This document shows, one piece after another, positions 37,540-46,968 of a stretch of DNA of 64,000 nucleotides. The stretch comes from Paenibacillus bovis (GTDB taxonomy: Bacteria > Bacillota > Bacilli > Bacillales > Bacillaceae_C): NCBI GenBank assembly GCA_007679095.1, contig VEFU01000001.1, forward strand, positions 124,001 through 188,000, in the 5' to 3' direction. The position numbers and the translations under genes are program-made. Every line of letters starts with the position of its first letter. Positions within the stretch are counted from its first letter, which is position 1. A model generated the notes under the pieces. It was not told where the DNA came from and did no database searches. It saw only the letters and a list, made by a program, of their open reading frames with translations.

Positions 37540-37968
37540 TCAATGGTGGTGATCATGCCCTAGTAGCTTCTCTTCTTCATCTCGGCTATGGATTTCATTT
37601 ACAATAAGCATGCCTGTAAAACACTCTAATACTTCTTTTGTTACACCTTCCGATTTTAAGATTCCTCTGATTCTCTTTGCTAGTATCCGTAGTAAATCGT
37701 GGTCTCTTGTTAACTTAGCAATCGTTTCACTCATATCTGGGTCTTTTTCCACTACTTCTTTGTAAAATCCATCTTCCTCAGAGTCGGCATGGGTAATAAC
37801 CCGTAATTCCCAGTGTTCTACTAGTCCATCTGCTACTTCTGCACTTTCTTTTTCCTTTTTTTCATCCACTAACTTATACAATAAATCTGTTAGATGCTTA
37901 GCTTCTCGAAAGGAACCTTCGTGAATGGCTCGATGTGCATCTAACTTTCTTAATGATGGTCCTGACAT
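37540..37968 (-). CDS. hemerythrin-like (HHE domain) protein
   Basis: 142 residues, helical, with histidines spaced as in HHE/hemerythrin domains: DAHRAIHEGSF near 10-20, EHWELRVITHADSEEDGFY near 60-80, RDHDLL near 95, and NEIHSRDEEEKLL near 125, plus a short His tail. Such proteins bind a di-iron centre and are linked to oxygen or nitric-oxide chemistry. It follows the nar operon, beyond a hairpin, which suggests a role in nitrate respiration or nitrosative stress (inference). ATG at 37968 has GGGAGAG 7 nt upstream. Confidence 0.7.
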   Translation of the reverse strand: MSGPSLRKLDAHRAIHEGSFREAKHLTDLLYKLVDEKKEKESAEVADGLVEHWELRVITHADSEEDGFYKEVVEKDPDMSETIAKLTRDHDLLRILAKRIRGILKSEGVTKEVLECFTGMLIVNEIHSRDEEEKLLGHDHHH

Positions 37969-37994
37969 AATTTTCCTCTCTCCCTTATAATAAA

Positions 37995-38031
37995 AGATGT
38001 CTACAAGAGGCAATTGCCCCCTAAGACATCT
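37995..38031 (-). terminator. terminator between narI and the hemerythrin-like gene
   Basis: Outer stem AGATGTCT/AGACATCT encloses an inner GAGGCAATTGCCCC palindrome; TTTTATTATAA follows on the minus strand. Only about 25 bp separate it from the next start codon, so it may act as an attenuator as well as a terminator. Confidence 0.7.
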
Positions 38032-38064
38032 ACTATTTTTTATCTAGTATAGACAGAACTACCA

Positions 38065-38772
38065 TTATTTAACTCGTCTTGCTATTTGTTGGGCATTCAT
38101 TTTACGGAAAATAATGTAATTTCGGGTTAAGTACTCCAATGGTAGGCTCCAAACATGGACAAGCCTTGTAAATGGCCATACAGCAAACAGTGCAAAAGCA
38201 AGAATCACGTGAAGCTGAAAACCAAATGGAGCTCCCACCATTAATTCAGGCTGTGGGTTAAAAAGCAACAATCCGCGAAACCATGGACTAATCGTAGTTC
38301 GATAATCAAAGTCACCACCAGATGCCGCATAGCCCACCGTTGCTGTAAAACCAACTAGGACAACCGCTCCTAATAAAACTAATGTAAACATTGCATTGAA
38401 GCTACTGTTATTTCGGATTCTCCTATGTCCACTTCTACGTAAAAATAGCAAGAAACCTCCTATAACAGTGGCAACACCTGCTGCTCCACCTAACCAAAGT
38501 GCTCCCATATGATATAAATGATCCGAAACACCAACCGTATCATAGATGATTTTCGGTATCATAATACCAGCAACATGACCAAAGAACACAAAGACAATTC
38601 CCCAATGAAACAGAAGGCTTCCCCATTTCAATTGCCTTTTTTCCAAAAACTCACTTGATTGTGCTGACCAACCAAATTGATCCACATTATAACGAATAAT
38701 ATGACCAATGATAAAAATCGTGGATGTAAGATACGGAAAGACAGCCCATAGGAAAGTATCAATAAAACTCAT
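38065..38772 (-). CDS. narI: respiratory nitrate reductase gamma subunit (cytochrome b)
   Basis: Membrane subunit that oxidises menaquinol and passes electrons to NarH. 235 residues, five helices. Haem-ligand histidines lie in helices 2 and 5 (LLFHWGIVFVFFGHVAG near 55-70, and LHVILAFALFAVWPFTRLVHVW near 190-210). It is last of narGHJI and 21 bp after narJ. Confidence 0.93.
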   Translation of the reverse strand: MSFIDTFLWAVFPYLTSTIFIIGHIIRYNVDQFGWSAQSSEFLEKRQLKWGSLLFHWGIVFVFFGHVAGIMIPKIIYDTVGVSDHLYHMGALWLGGAAGVATVIGGFLLFLRRSGHRRIRNNSSFNAMFTLVLLGAVVLVGFTATVGYAASGGDFDYRTTISPWFRGLLLFNPQPELMVGAPFGFQLHVILAFALFAVWPFTRLVHVWSLPLEYLTRNYIIFRKMNAQQIARRVK

Positions 38773-38793
38773 ATATGACTCCTTTCTGTTTCA

Positions 38794-39324
38794 TCATGAA
38801 ACTTTCTCATTTTCTATGTCTTTTTCAATGCAATTTATACATGCTTCTAGCAAAAGCCGATATGGACTATCAATCCCTTGCAGTTCTAGATACAAATTCC
38901 TTATCGACCTTAAATGTAATCGAAGGAGCTTATCCGCATCTTGATCCGAAATAATAGAAGCGCATTCTAGTACAAGCGGCAAATAATCTGGCAGTTCCTC
39001 TGATGTAAACTCCATACCAAACTCATACATTTGATTCCTAAGTTCTACTAGCACCGGGCCACGATCACGGTTATCTTTAAATACCGAATAAGTTAAATAC
39101 AACGTTGTTTTATCATAAAAATCAAATGTATAAACATAGTTCTCACATAACTCATCATAAGAAGTATTCGTTACATATCGAATAAATTGTTGGAGTGGAA
39201 ATCGAATCTCGTCATCAGGAAACTCCTCGTGCATATTTAAATCCTGCACGAGGGGAATCCATTCCTGTTCGGGATATTGCAGTAAGGTGGATATTAGACT
39301 ATAGGCCTTCTGCTTTTGATTCAT
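38794..39324 (-). CDS. narJ: nitrate reductase assembly chaperone
   Basis: Cytoplasmic chaperone that helps insert the molybdenum cofactor into NarG and hold NarGH before membrane docking. 176 residues, all-helical, with YPEQEWIPL and YVYTFDFYDKTTLYLTYSVFKDNRDRG near 60-90 typical of the NarJ/TorD group. It overlaps narH by 26 bp. Confidence 0.9.
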   Translation of the reverse strand: MNQKQKAYSLISTLLQYPEQEWIPLVQDLNMHEEFPDDEIRFPLQQFIRYVTNTSYDELCENYVYTFDFYDKTTLYLTYSVFKDNRDRGPVLVELRNQMYEFGMEFTSEELPDYLPLVLECASIISDQDADKLLRLHLRSIRNLYLELQGIDSPYRLLLEACINCIEKDIENEKVS

Positions 39325-40867
39325 CTAATTCCCTCCAATACTTTTCACCATAGTACTCCAAAGGTGATTCTGGTGGATGAGAACCAACTGCACATGTTTC
39401 ACAGCTTCCACCACCACTACTATTTCCGAATTCCTCAAATCCAGCCATTCCTCTTTCCGTAAACATATCTCCAGACAACTCTTTATGAGAAGGTGGGATT
39501 ACATATCGATCAGAATACTTTGCTATTGCGTTCAATCGATACATTTCCTGTACAAGATCCTCCGTTAACCCCGATGCCTCTAATATGCTAGGGTCTGTCG
39601 GTTTATCCAAATTGAGTTGGCGCATATAACTTCTCATCGCAACTAACTTACGAAGGACATTTTTTATCACTTCCGTATCACCTGCAGAAAATAGATTCGC
39701 TAAATACTCAATTGGTATTCTCATTTGCTCAATGGTTGGGAAAACAACACGAGGGTCAATCGCGTCCCCACTACCACCAAATGCGTTCATAAATGGACTC
39801 AGTGGTGGCACATACCATACCATTGGTAACGTACGATATTCTGGATGAAGTGGTAGGGCAATTTTTTGTTCTACAGCTAGCTTATATACTGGTGAATCTT
39901 GTGCAGCTGTAATCCAGTCATCCGCAATCCCTTGTTTTCTTGCTTCAGCTATTACTTCCGGGTCATGTGGATCAAGGAAAATATCTAACTGTGCCTCATA
40001 TGCATCCTTGTCATCTTGAACAGATGCAGCAGCTTCCACTTTATCTGCATCATACAAAACTAACCCAATATAGCGTAACCGTCCTACACATGTTTCGGAG
40101 CATATTGTTGGTTGTCCTGTTTCAATTCTCGGAAAACAGAAAGTACATTTTTCTGCCTTGTTCGTTTTCCAGTTGAAATACACCTTTTTATATGGACATC
40201 CCGACATACAAAAACGCCAGCTTCGACAAGCATCCTGGTCTACGAGAACGATCCCATCTTCATCACGTTTATATATCGCCCCTGATGGACAAGACGCTAG
40301 ACAAGATGGATTGATGCAATGCTCACAAATTCTTGGCAAGTACATCATAAACGTTTCTTCAAACTCAAATTTCACTTGTTCTTCAAGGCCCTTCATGTTC
40401 GGATCATCTTTACCAGTCTTATAAACACCGGCAAGATCATCCTCCCAGTTTGGTCCCCAAACGATTTCCATATATTCTCCAGTTAATTGAGATTTCGGGC
40501 GGGCCACTGGCTGATAATCACCAGCAGGACTATTAATTAGGTTCTCATATTCATAATCCCAAGGTTCATAGTAATCATCGATTGGTGCAAGATCTGGGTT
40601 ATAAAAAATATTCAATAATTTGCTCGCACGGCCACCTGCTTTTAGCTCTAGTTTGCCGTTTCGCATTTCCCAGCCGCCTTTTCTTGTATCTTGGTCTTCC
40701 CAGCGTTTCGGGTACCCAACTCCCGGTTTCGTCTCCACATTATTCCAATACATGTACTCTGCACCGGGTCTGTTAGTCCATGTCGTTTTACATGTCACAC
40801 TACATGTATGGCAGCCAATACATTTATCGAGGTTCATTACCATGCCGTATTGTGCTTTAATTCTCAA
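39299..40867 (-). CDS. narH: respiratory nitrate reductase beta subunit (Fe-S)
   Basis: Electron-transfer subunit, 522 residues, with four cysteine groups: CIGCHTCSVTC near 16, CEHCINPSCLASCP near 183, CRSWRFCMSGCP near 215 and CTFC...CSETC near 240-260. The tryptophan in CRSWRFC replaces a cysteine, giving a 3Fe-4S cluster as known for NarH. Overlaps narG by 11 bp and narJ by 26 bp. Confidence 0.95.
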   Translation of the reverse strand: MRIKAQYGMVMNLDKCIGCHTCSVTCKTTWTNRPGAEYMYWNNVETKPGVGYPKRWEDQDTRKGGWEMRNGKLELKAGGRASKLLNIFYNPDLAPIDDYYEPWDYEYENLINSPAGDYQPVARPKSQLTGEYMEIVWGPNWEDDLAGVYKTGKDDPNMKGLEEQVKFEFEETFMMYLPRICEHCINPSCLASCPSGAIYKRDEDGIVLVDQDACRSWRFCMSGCPYKKVYFNWKTNKAEKCTFCFPRIETGQPTICSETCVGRLRYIGLVLYDADKVEAAASVQDDKDAYEAQLDIFLDPHDPEVIAEARKQGIADDWITAAQDSPVYKLAVEQKIALPLHPEYRTLPMVWYVPPLSPFMNAFGGSGDAIDPRVVFPTIEQMRIPIEYLANLFSAGDTEVIKNVLRKLVAMRSYMRQLNLDKPTDPSILEASGLTEDLVQEMYRLNAIAKYSDRYVIPPSHKELSGDMFTERGMAGFEEFGNSSGGGSCETCAVGSHPPESPLEYYGEKYWRELDESKAEGL

Positions 40868-43800
40868 GCCACTTCACCTCATCCCTATCCATTTTTCGAA
40901 TTACAACTTGTTCATCACGCTGATTTCCTGTTGGTCCATAATAGTTAAATCCATAGCTAAGCTGCGCATAACCGCCGATCATTTGAGTCGGCTTCATATG
41001 AATTCTAGTCGGGCTGTTAAATGTACCACCACGTTGCTTCGTAATAGGTGAGCCAGGTACGTTAATATAACGTTCTTGTACATGGTACATAAAAGCTACT
41101 CCCCTCGGCATTCTGTGACTAACAACTGTCCTAGCAACTACCACACCATTGCGGTTATACATTTCAATCCAATCATTATCGTCTAGCCCTACGGATGCTG
41201 CATCTTCATTATTAATCCACACGTGTGGTCCACCTCTAAATAATGTCAACATCGGTAATGTATCACCATACGTACTGTGATAAGACCATTTAAAGTGAGG
41301 TGTTAAATACTTCAATGTTATTTCCTGACCACCCATAACTGGACGATTATCCTTATCGTAAAAGGTCATCTTTTTCAATGGAGCTTTGAATGTAGGCAAT
41401 TCTTCCCCAAACTCCGTCATTAAATCATGGTCAATATAAAAATGCTGTCTTCCTGTTAATGTTCTAAAAGGAATGAGTCTTTCAATATTTTGAGTGAATG
41501 GCGAATAGCGCCTATGCCCTTTCTGAATTCCTGTAAAAATAGGTGTCGTTATAACCTTCTTCGGCTGAGTTGTAATATCATGGAATGTAATATGCTCTCC
41601 AGCTCGATCACTGGATAAGTCTTTTAACTCCTGACCAGTTTGTTTTTCAACAACATCCCAAGCTTTCATAGCAAGACTGCCATTTGTTGCACTAGATAAA
41701 GTTAACATGGCCTCGGCAACATTTTTGTCTGAATATATATCAGGACAATCTTGGTATATCTCTGAATGATTAGATGGACCGAGCATTTCTAATAACTTTT
41801 TGTATTCATCCTCTGAATTAAAACTGATCCCATGTGCCCCAACCTGTTTACCTGCATTAGGTCCAAGTGAGATAAACTTGTCATAGATTTTCGTATAATC
41901 ACGTTCAACTATATTCAAATTAGGTAAATTTCTTCCAGGAACAGGCTCTTCTTTCCCATTCTTCCAGTCAGGGACACGTCCATATGCTTGGGCGAGTTCA
42001 CCTGGGGAATCATGACCAAGCGGAGTCGAAACTACATCCTGAACTGGTTCAGGTAAATAATGTTTCGCCATTAATGAAAAGCGTTTCGCCAAATTCCTAA
42101 ATGTTTCCCAGTCTGATTTTGCTTCCCATGGTGGTGCAATTGCAGGGTTAAACGGATGAATGAACGGGTGCATATCCGTACTCGAAATATCGGACTTTTC
42201 ATACCAAGTTGCTGCCGGCAAAATAATATCGGAATATAAACCGGTACTACACATTCTAAAATCCATACTTACTAGTAAATCTAATTTCCCTTCTGGAATA
42301 TCTTCTACCCAATTAATTTCTTCTGTTGCATCTTGGTCATTTTCTTCACTAAGGTTACCGTGGTGTGTCCCAAGTAAATGCTTTAAGAAATACTCATGTC
42401 CTTTTGCCGAACTACCAATTAAATTCGCTCTCCATACAAAGAGGACTTTAGGGAAATTGCTTTTATTTTCAGGGTTTTCGACTGCAAATTTAAGATCACC
42501 ATTCTTCAGCTGCTGTACGACATTTTCCTTTAATTTCTCTATGGAACCACCAGCTTCTTTTGCAAGTTCAATACTGTTTTTATTGAATTGGGGATAACTT
42601 GGTAACCACCCTAATCGAGCTGCTAAAATATTGTAATCACCAGGATGGTTGTACAAGCTCTTATCCACAAGTGGTGACTTTAAATTTTCAATACGTTGAT
42701 CTTCATAACGCCATTGTTCCGTTGCAAAGTAGAAAAAGCTTGTTCCATTCATTAGTCGTGGCGGTCCACCCCAGTCTTTCGCCATCGCAATCGTACCCCA
42801 GCCTTCAAGTGGACGTACCTTTTCCTGACCAACATAGTGAGCCCAACCGCCCCCATTTTTCCCTTCACAGCCTGTTAGCATAACAAGGTTTAAAATGGCA
42901 CGATAAATATTGTCAGCATGATACCACTGATTAATTCCTGATCCCATAATAATCATCGATCTACCTTTGGAATCTATCGCATTTTGTGCAAATTCCCTTG
43001 CAATTTGAGCCACTTTATCTTTTTCCACACCTGTATGTTTTTGTTGCCATGCTGGTGTATATGGGATGTCATCTTCATAACTTTGTGGATAATCCCCAGG
43101 AAGTCCACGATTCACAGCACAATTCGCCATCATTAAATCGAAGACGGTTGTGATATAAGTAGTTACGCCATTAATGGAGATTTCCTTCACAGGTAACCCT
43201 CTTTTTAAAACACCTTCTTGTTCTTCACCAAAGTATGGGAATAGCCCCATAACAACCTTATCTTCTTCCCCTAATAGTGATAGTTGAGGATCAATATCTC
43301 CCAATCCGTTGTCACGGTCTTCTAGCTTTAAGTTCCAATTAGCTCCTTCTTCCCAGCGATGACCTATCGTTCCATTTGGTACTGCAAACTGTTTCGTATT
43401 TTTATCAAATAAGACTGGTTTCCATTCTGCATTGTTCACTTCCATACCTAAATCACTTGCACGCAGAAATTTATCACCAACATATTGGCCATCCTTTTCT
43501 TTCAACGTAATAAAGAACGGCATATCTGTATATGTCTTTATATAATCATTAAAGAAATCAACCTGTTGATCGACATAAAATTCTTTCAAAATAACATGTG
43601 TCATCGCCATAGCAAGGGCTGCATCCATTCCAACCTTCACAGGTAACCAATTGTCAGCAAACTTCACATACTCCGCATAGTCTGGTGCAACAGCTACGAC
43701 CTTTGTTCCTCTATATCTAGATTCCACATAAAAATGCGAATCTGGTGTTCGAGTTTGCGGTATATTCGAACCCCAAGCAATAATGTAACTAGAGTTATAC

Positions 43801-44537
43801 CAATCAGAGCTCTCTGGAACATCTGTCTGATCACCCCAAATTTGAGGGGAAGCATTTGGTAAATCCGCATACCAATCATAAAAGCTTAACAAGGAGCCTC
43901 CTAATAAACTTAAAAATCTCCCTCCTCCAGCGTAACTCACCATCGACATGGCCGGTATTGGAGAAAAACCAAATACACGGTCAGGTCCATATTCCTGAAT
44001 AGTATGAATGAGCGACGCACAAATGAGGGTGTACATTTCATCCCAATTGGCACGGACAAAACCACCCTTTCCACGTGATGCTTTAAATTCTTTTGCCTTC
44101 GCCTCATCCTCTGCGATACTTTTCCAAGCTAATACAGGATCCTTTGTTGCCTCTAAAGCTTCTCTCCACAATTTAAGTAGTGAACCACGTACATAAGGGT
44201 ATCTAATTCTTAGAGGACTATATGTATACCAAGAAAATGTTGCACCCCGCTGACATCCACGTGGTTCATATTCAGGCATATCAGGTCCTGTTGAAGGGTA
44301 GTCTGTTTGTTGTGTCTCCCATGTAATAATTCCGTCCTTTACATGTACCTTCCAACTACATGAACCTGTGCAATTAACTCCATGAGTTGTTCGCACTACC
44401 TTATCATGTTGCCACCGACGACGGTAAATTTTTTCTGATTCACGGCTACGTGGCTGAGTTTCGATATGATTATTATCCTTCACTGTTTGACCAAAAAACT
44501 TCAATTTACTCCAAAATGGAGAAGAGTTATTTGCCAT
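40857..44537 (-). CDS. narG: respiratory nitrate reductase alpha subunit (Mo)
   Basis: Catalytic subunit reducing nitrate to nitrite with a bis-MGD molybdenum cofactor; membrane-bound on the cytoplasmic side. 1226 residues from the ATG at 44537 (AAAGGGAG 7 nt upstream). The FS0 Fe-S ligands are seen in HGVNCTGSCSW and a later GCQRGATFSWY. YNSSYIIAWGSN near 260 is the usual Asp/Asn cofactor region, and the C-terminus carries the Mo-binding beta-barrel. No TAT signal. Lies 66 bp after narK in the same direction. Confidence 0.96.
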   Translation of the reverse strand: MANNSSPFWSKLKFFGQTVKDNNHIETQPRSRESEKIYRRRWQHDKVVRTTHGVNCTGSCSWKVHVKDGIITWETQQTDYPSTGPDMPEYEPRGCQRGATFSWYTYSPLRIRYPYVRGSLLKLWREALEATKDPVLAWKSIAEDEAKAKEFKASRGKGGFVRANWDEMYTLICASLIHTIQEYGPDRVFGFSPIPAMSMVSYAGGGRFLSLLGGSLLSFYDWYADLPNASPQIWGDQTDVPESSDWYNSSYIIAWGSNIPQTRTPDSHFYVESRYRGTKVVAVAPDYAEYVKFADNWLPVKVGMDAALAMAMTHVILKEFYVDQQVDFFNDYIKTYTDMPFFITLKEKDGQYVGDKFLRASDLGMEVNNAEWKPVLFDKNTKQFAVPNGTIGHRWEEGANWNLKLEDRDNGLGDIDPQLSLLGEEDKVVMGLFPYFGEEQEGVLKRGLPVKEISINGVTTYITTVFDLMMANCAVNRGLPGDYPQSYEDDIPYTPAWQQKHTGVEKDKVAQIAREFAQNAIDSKGRSMIIMGSGINQWYHADNIYRAILNLVMLTGCEGKNGGGWAHYVGQEKVRPLEGWGTIAMAKDWGGPPRLMNGTSFFYFATEQWRYEDQRIENLKSPLVDKSLYNHPGDYNILAARLGWLPSYPQFNKNSIELAKEAGGSIEKLKENVVQQLKNGDLKFAVENPENKSNFPKVLFVWRANLIGSSAKGHEYFLKHLLGTHHGNLSEENDQDATEEINWVEDIPEGKLDLLVSMDFRMCSTGLYSDIILPAATWYEKSDISSTDMHPFIHPFNPAIAPPWEAKSDWETFRNLAKRFSLMAKHYLPEPVQDVVSTPLGHDSPGELAQAYGRVPDWKNGKEEPVPGRNLPNLNIVERDYTKIYDKFISLGPNAGKQVGAHGISFNSEDEYKKLLEMLGPSNHSEIYQDCPDIYSDKNVAEAMLTLSSATNGSLAMKAWDVVEKQTGQELKDLSSDRAGEHITFHDITTQPKKVITTPIFTGIQKGHRRYSPFTQNIERLIPFRTLTGRQHFYIDHDLMTEFGEELPTFKAPLKKMTFYDKDNRPVMGGQEITLKYLTPHFKWSYHSTYGDTLPMLTLFRGGPHVWINNEDAASVGLDDNDWIEMYNRNGVVVARTVVSHRMPRGVAFMYHVQERYINVPGSPITKQRGGTFNSPTRIHMKPTQMIGGYAQLSYGFNYYGPTGNQRDEQVVIRKMDRDEVKWLEN

Positions 44538-44603
44538 GATAAACTCCCTTTCTGTTACATATTTATTAGTTCCCACTACATATTTCACGGGTATGAATAC
44601 AGC

Positions 44604-46103
44604 CTAATCATTCTCATTCGGCAATACGGTAAATAAACCAGCATAGTACTGAGTATCACCGACTTCATTTTTTACGGGACTTATTGTTAACCATTGATGA
44701 TAAATTTCCCCGTTCTTACGCTTATTCCATACTTCACCTTTCCAAAAGCCCTTATCTTTAATACTTGCAAACATTTTTTCGTAAAAGTCCTTACCATGTT
44801 TACCTGATTGTAATTTTTTCGGTGTCTCTCCTATTACCTCATCAGGGGTGTACCCTGTGACATTGGTAAACGCCTTATTAACCCGAACTATTACACCATC
44901 TATATTTGTCAACATTACTCCTGTTTCTGTATGTTCAATAACGTTATCAGCAACGAAGAGTTTATCTTGGTGATACATCCAGAAAACTAATATTAAACTA
45001 GCGAGTGAAAACTGGGACAATGCCATAAAACCGATGGCGTAGTGACCAGTAAAATTGAATAACGTTGTTAAAATAAGTGGTGGGAAAAATCCGCCAAGCC
45101 CACCCATCATCGCAACAATCCCATTCACAATCCCTGCTTGATTGGAGAAATACATTGGAACTAACTTGAATATCGTTCCATTTCCAATACCAGAACAAAC
45201 TGCAACAGATAGACAACCTACTGTGTAAATTACTAGTGATGGAGTAAAGGAAAGTAAAATTCCAGAGACTGTTAAACCAGCAAAAACGAGTACCAAAATT
45301 TTATAGGGATTAAATTTATCTCCTAGCCAACCACCAACTGGGCGCAAAATGGTTGCAAGCACAATAAAACCTGCCGTTCGCATACCAGCATCCACTGCCT
45401 CTAACCCAAAATGATTAACGAGGAAATTTGGAAGATATACGGTGAAAGCTACAAATGAACCAAAGCAAATAAAATAAAATAGACTTAAAAACCACAATTT
45501 TTGGCTTTTATATACACTTTTAATTTGCTTGAAGAATGGTTTCTTTACTTTCGGTTCATTACGATCACCAAAAATAAAATTTAATAATGCAAATAACGCT
45601 AGTAAAATAATGTAGAGCAGGATGGTTGTTCTCCATCCAAACTTTTCTGCCAATACTGGAGCAGCAAAGCTGGTTAAGGCTGTACCTAAATTACCCGCAC
45701 CATAAATTCCGTTCACAAAACCATGCTTTTCCTTTGGGTAATATTTAGGTAAGGAGGTAACTCCAATGGAAAATACGGCACCACCAATACCTAAAAGCAA
45801 TCCACCAAGAATTAACCCCATCATGGAATCGGCAATACTGATAAAATAAACAGGGAGCAATAAGATAAGAAAGCTAATAAAAAACAAATATCTAGCCCCT
45901 AAGGAATTTGTCCAGAAACCAATCGGAACTCGAAGAATAGAACCGAGAATAACTGGAACAGCAGTTACCCAGGATATTTGACTAGCTGTTAGAGGAATGT
46001 CTTTAGATATAAATGGCATTAATGAGGATAGAATTACCCACACCATGAAGCCAATCACTAAACTACTAGTTTGTAGTGTTAATTGCACACCACCTCGATT
46101 CAT
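44604..46103 (-). CDS. narK: NarK-type nitrate/nitrite transporter fused to a PAS domain
   Basis: 499 residues. Residues 1-380 form a twelve-helix MFS transporter with NarK features (MVWVILSSLMPF near 20 and GIGGAVFSIGVTSLPKYYP near 120). Residues about 385-499 are a PAS domain (EHTETGVMLTNIDGVIVRVN, then GYTPDEVIGETPKKL and the GEVWNKRKNG segment). The ordinary NarK of B. subtilis is about 395 residues, without this part. The PAS may sense redox, oxygen or nitrate and gate transport, or signal; unknown. ATG at 46103 has AAGGAGG 9 nt upstream; the longer frame lies in the upstream gap. No FNR box was seen upstream. Confidence 0.85.
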   Translation of the reverse strand: MNRGGVQLTLQTSSLVIGFMVWVILSSLMPFISKDIPLTASQISWVTAVPVILGSILRVPIGFWTNSLGARYLFFISFLILLLPVYFISIADSMMGLILGGLLLGIGGAVFSIGVTSLPKYYPKEKHGFVNGIYGAGNLGTALTSFAAPVLAEKFGWRTTILLYIILLALFALLNFIFGDRNEPKVKKPFFKQIKSVYKSQKLWFLSLFYFICFGSFVAFTVYLPNFLVNHFGLEAVDAGMRTAGFIVLATILRPVGGWLGDKFNPYKILVLVFAGLTVSGILLSFTPSLVIYTVGCLSVAVCSGIGNGTIFKLVPMYFSNQAGIVNGIVAMMGGLGGFFPPLILTTLFNFTGHYAIGFMALSQFSLASLILVFWMYHQDKLFVADNVIEHTETGVMLTNIDGVIVRVNKAFTNVTGYTPDEVIGETPKKLQSGKHGKDFYEKMFASIKDKGFWKGEVWNKRKNGEIYHQWLTISPVKNEVGDTQYYAGLFTVLPNEND

Positions 46104-46173
46104 GCACGTACTCCTCCTTTTTTTTCCTATTTCCTTACCATTCCACTTTTTCTTTAAATCATTCCAAAACAAA

Positions 46174-46209
46174 AAAATAACTCGAGGGAATTTTCCCTCG
46201 AGTTATTTA
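46174..46209 (-). terminator. terminator of the siderophore uptake operon
   Basis: Perfect palindrome AATAACTCGAGGGAA / TTCCCTCGAGTTATT that overlaps the stop codon of the ATPase gene, with TTTTTTTGTTTT on the minus strand afterwards. It also insulates narK. Confidence 0.92.
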
Positions 46210-46968
46210 TGAGTTAAAGTAGACACAAATTCTACAGTTATTCATTTGTTGTATTGGTATATCCATATCATAAATCTCTTTCAGTGAATCAGACTGAATG
46301 ATTTCTTCTGTAGGCCCATCTTTTACAACTTTCCCGTCTTTCAGTGCAACAATACGATCAGAATATACGGAAGCAAAGTTGATATCATGTAAAACAATGA
46401 TTACCGTCTTCCCTAATTCATTCACAAGTCTGCGTAATATTTTCATTATCTGTACAGAATGTTTCATATCTAGGTTATTTAATGGCTCGTCGAGTAAAAT
46501 ATACTCCGTATCTTGAGCAATAACCATCGCGATAAAGGCACGCTGCCTTTGACCACCTGATAGCTCTTCAATATACGAATCTTGTATATCTCCTAATGCC
46601 ATGTATTCAATCGCTTCATCGACTTTTTCTTCATCTTCTGGTGTTAGGCGTCCTCTTGAATATGGAAATCTACCGAATGAAACAAGTTCCCGAATCGTCA
46701 GTCGAACATTCATATAGTTTGATTGCTTCAATATTGAAACTCTTTTCGAGAAATCATTTGACTTCATCTTTTTCACATTATTATTATCAACTAACACCTC
46801 TCCCGTATCAGCATCGAGGAGACGACTTACCATCGATAATAACGTCGATTTCCCAGCACCGTTTGGCCCAATAAAAGAAGTAATTTGTCCACGCTTTATA
46901 TCAACTGTTACATTTTCAACTACAGGCTTTTTCCCATAAAACTTCGATAAGCCGCGCACTTGTATCAC
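46207..46968 (-). CDS. siderophore ABC transporter ATP-binding protein, YclP-like
   Basis: 253 residues: Walker A GPNGAGKST near 34, signature LSGGQRQRAFIA near 136 and Walker B YILLDEPLNNLD near 155. Its closest likeness from memory is B. subtilis YclP (petrobactin uptake). The gene overlaps the permease by 4 bp. A terminator follows immediately, so no binding-protein gene follows, unlike yclNOPQ. Confidence 0.85.
   Translation of the reverse strand: MIQVRGLSKFYGKKPVVENVTVDIKRGQITSFIGPNGAGKSTLLSMVSRLLDADTGEVLVDNNNVKKMKSNDFSKRVSILKQSNYMNVRLTIRELVSFGRFPYSRGRLTPEDEEKVDEAIEYMALGDIQDSYIEELSGGQRQRAFIAMVIAQDTEYILLDEPLNNLDMKHSVQIMKILRRLVNELGKTVIIVLHDINFASVYSDRIVALKDGKVVKDGPTEEIIQSDSLKEIYDMDIPIQQMNNCRICVYFNS

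Noticed and set aside
37413-37607. 64-residue plus-strand frame after nadS
   Set aside because: It overlaps the nadS hairpin and the hemerythrin-like gene antisense, and has no ribosome site.
42160-42597. 145-residue plus-strand frame inside narG
   Set aside because: Antisense shadow of a well-conserved gene; no motif or ribosome site.
46104-46206. FNR box upstream of narK
   Set aside because: Searched for TGTGA-N6-TCACA on both strands in this gap and upstream of narG; none was found.
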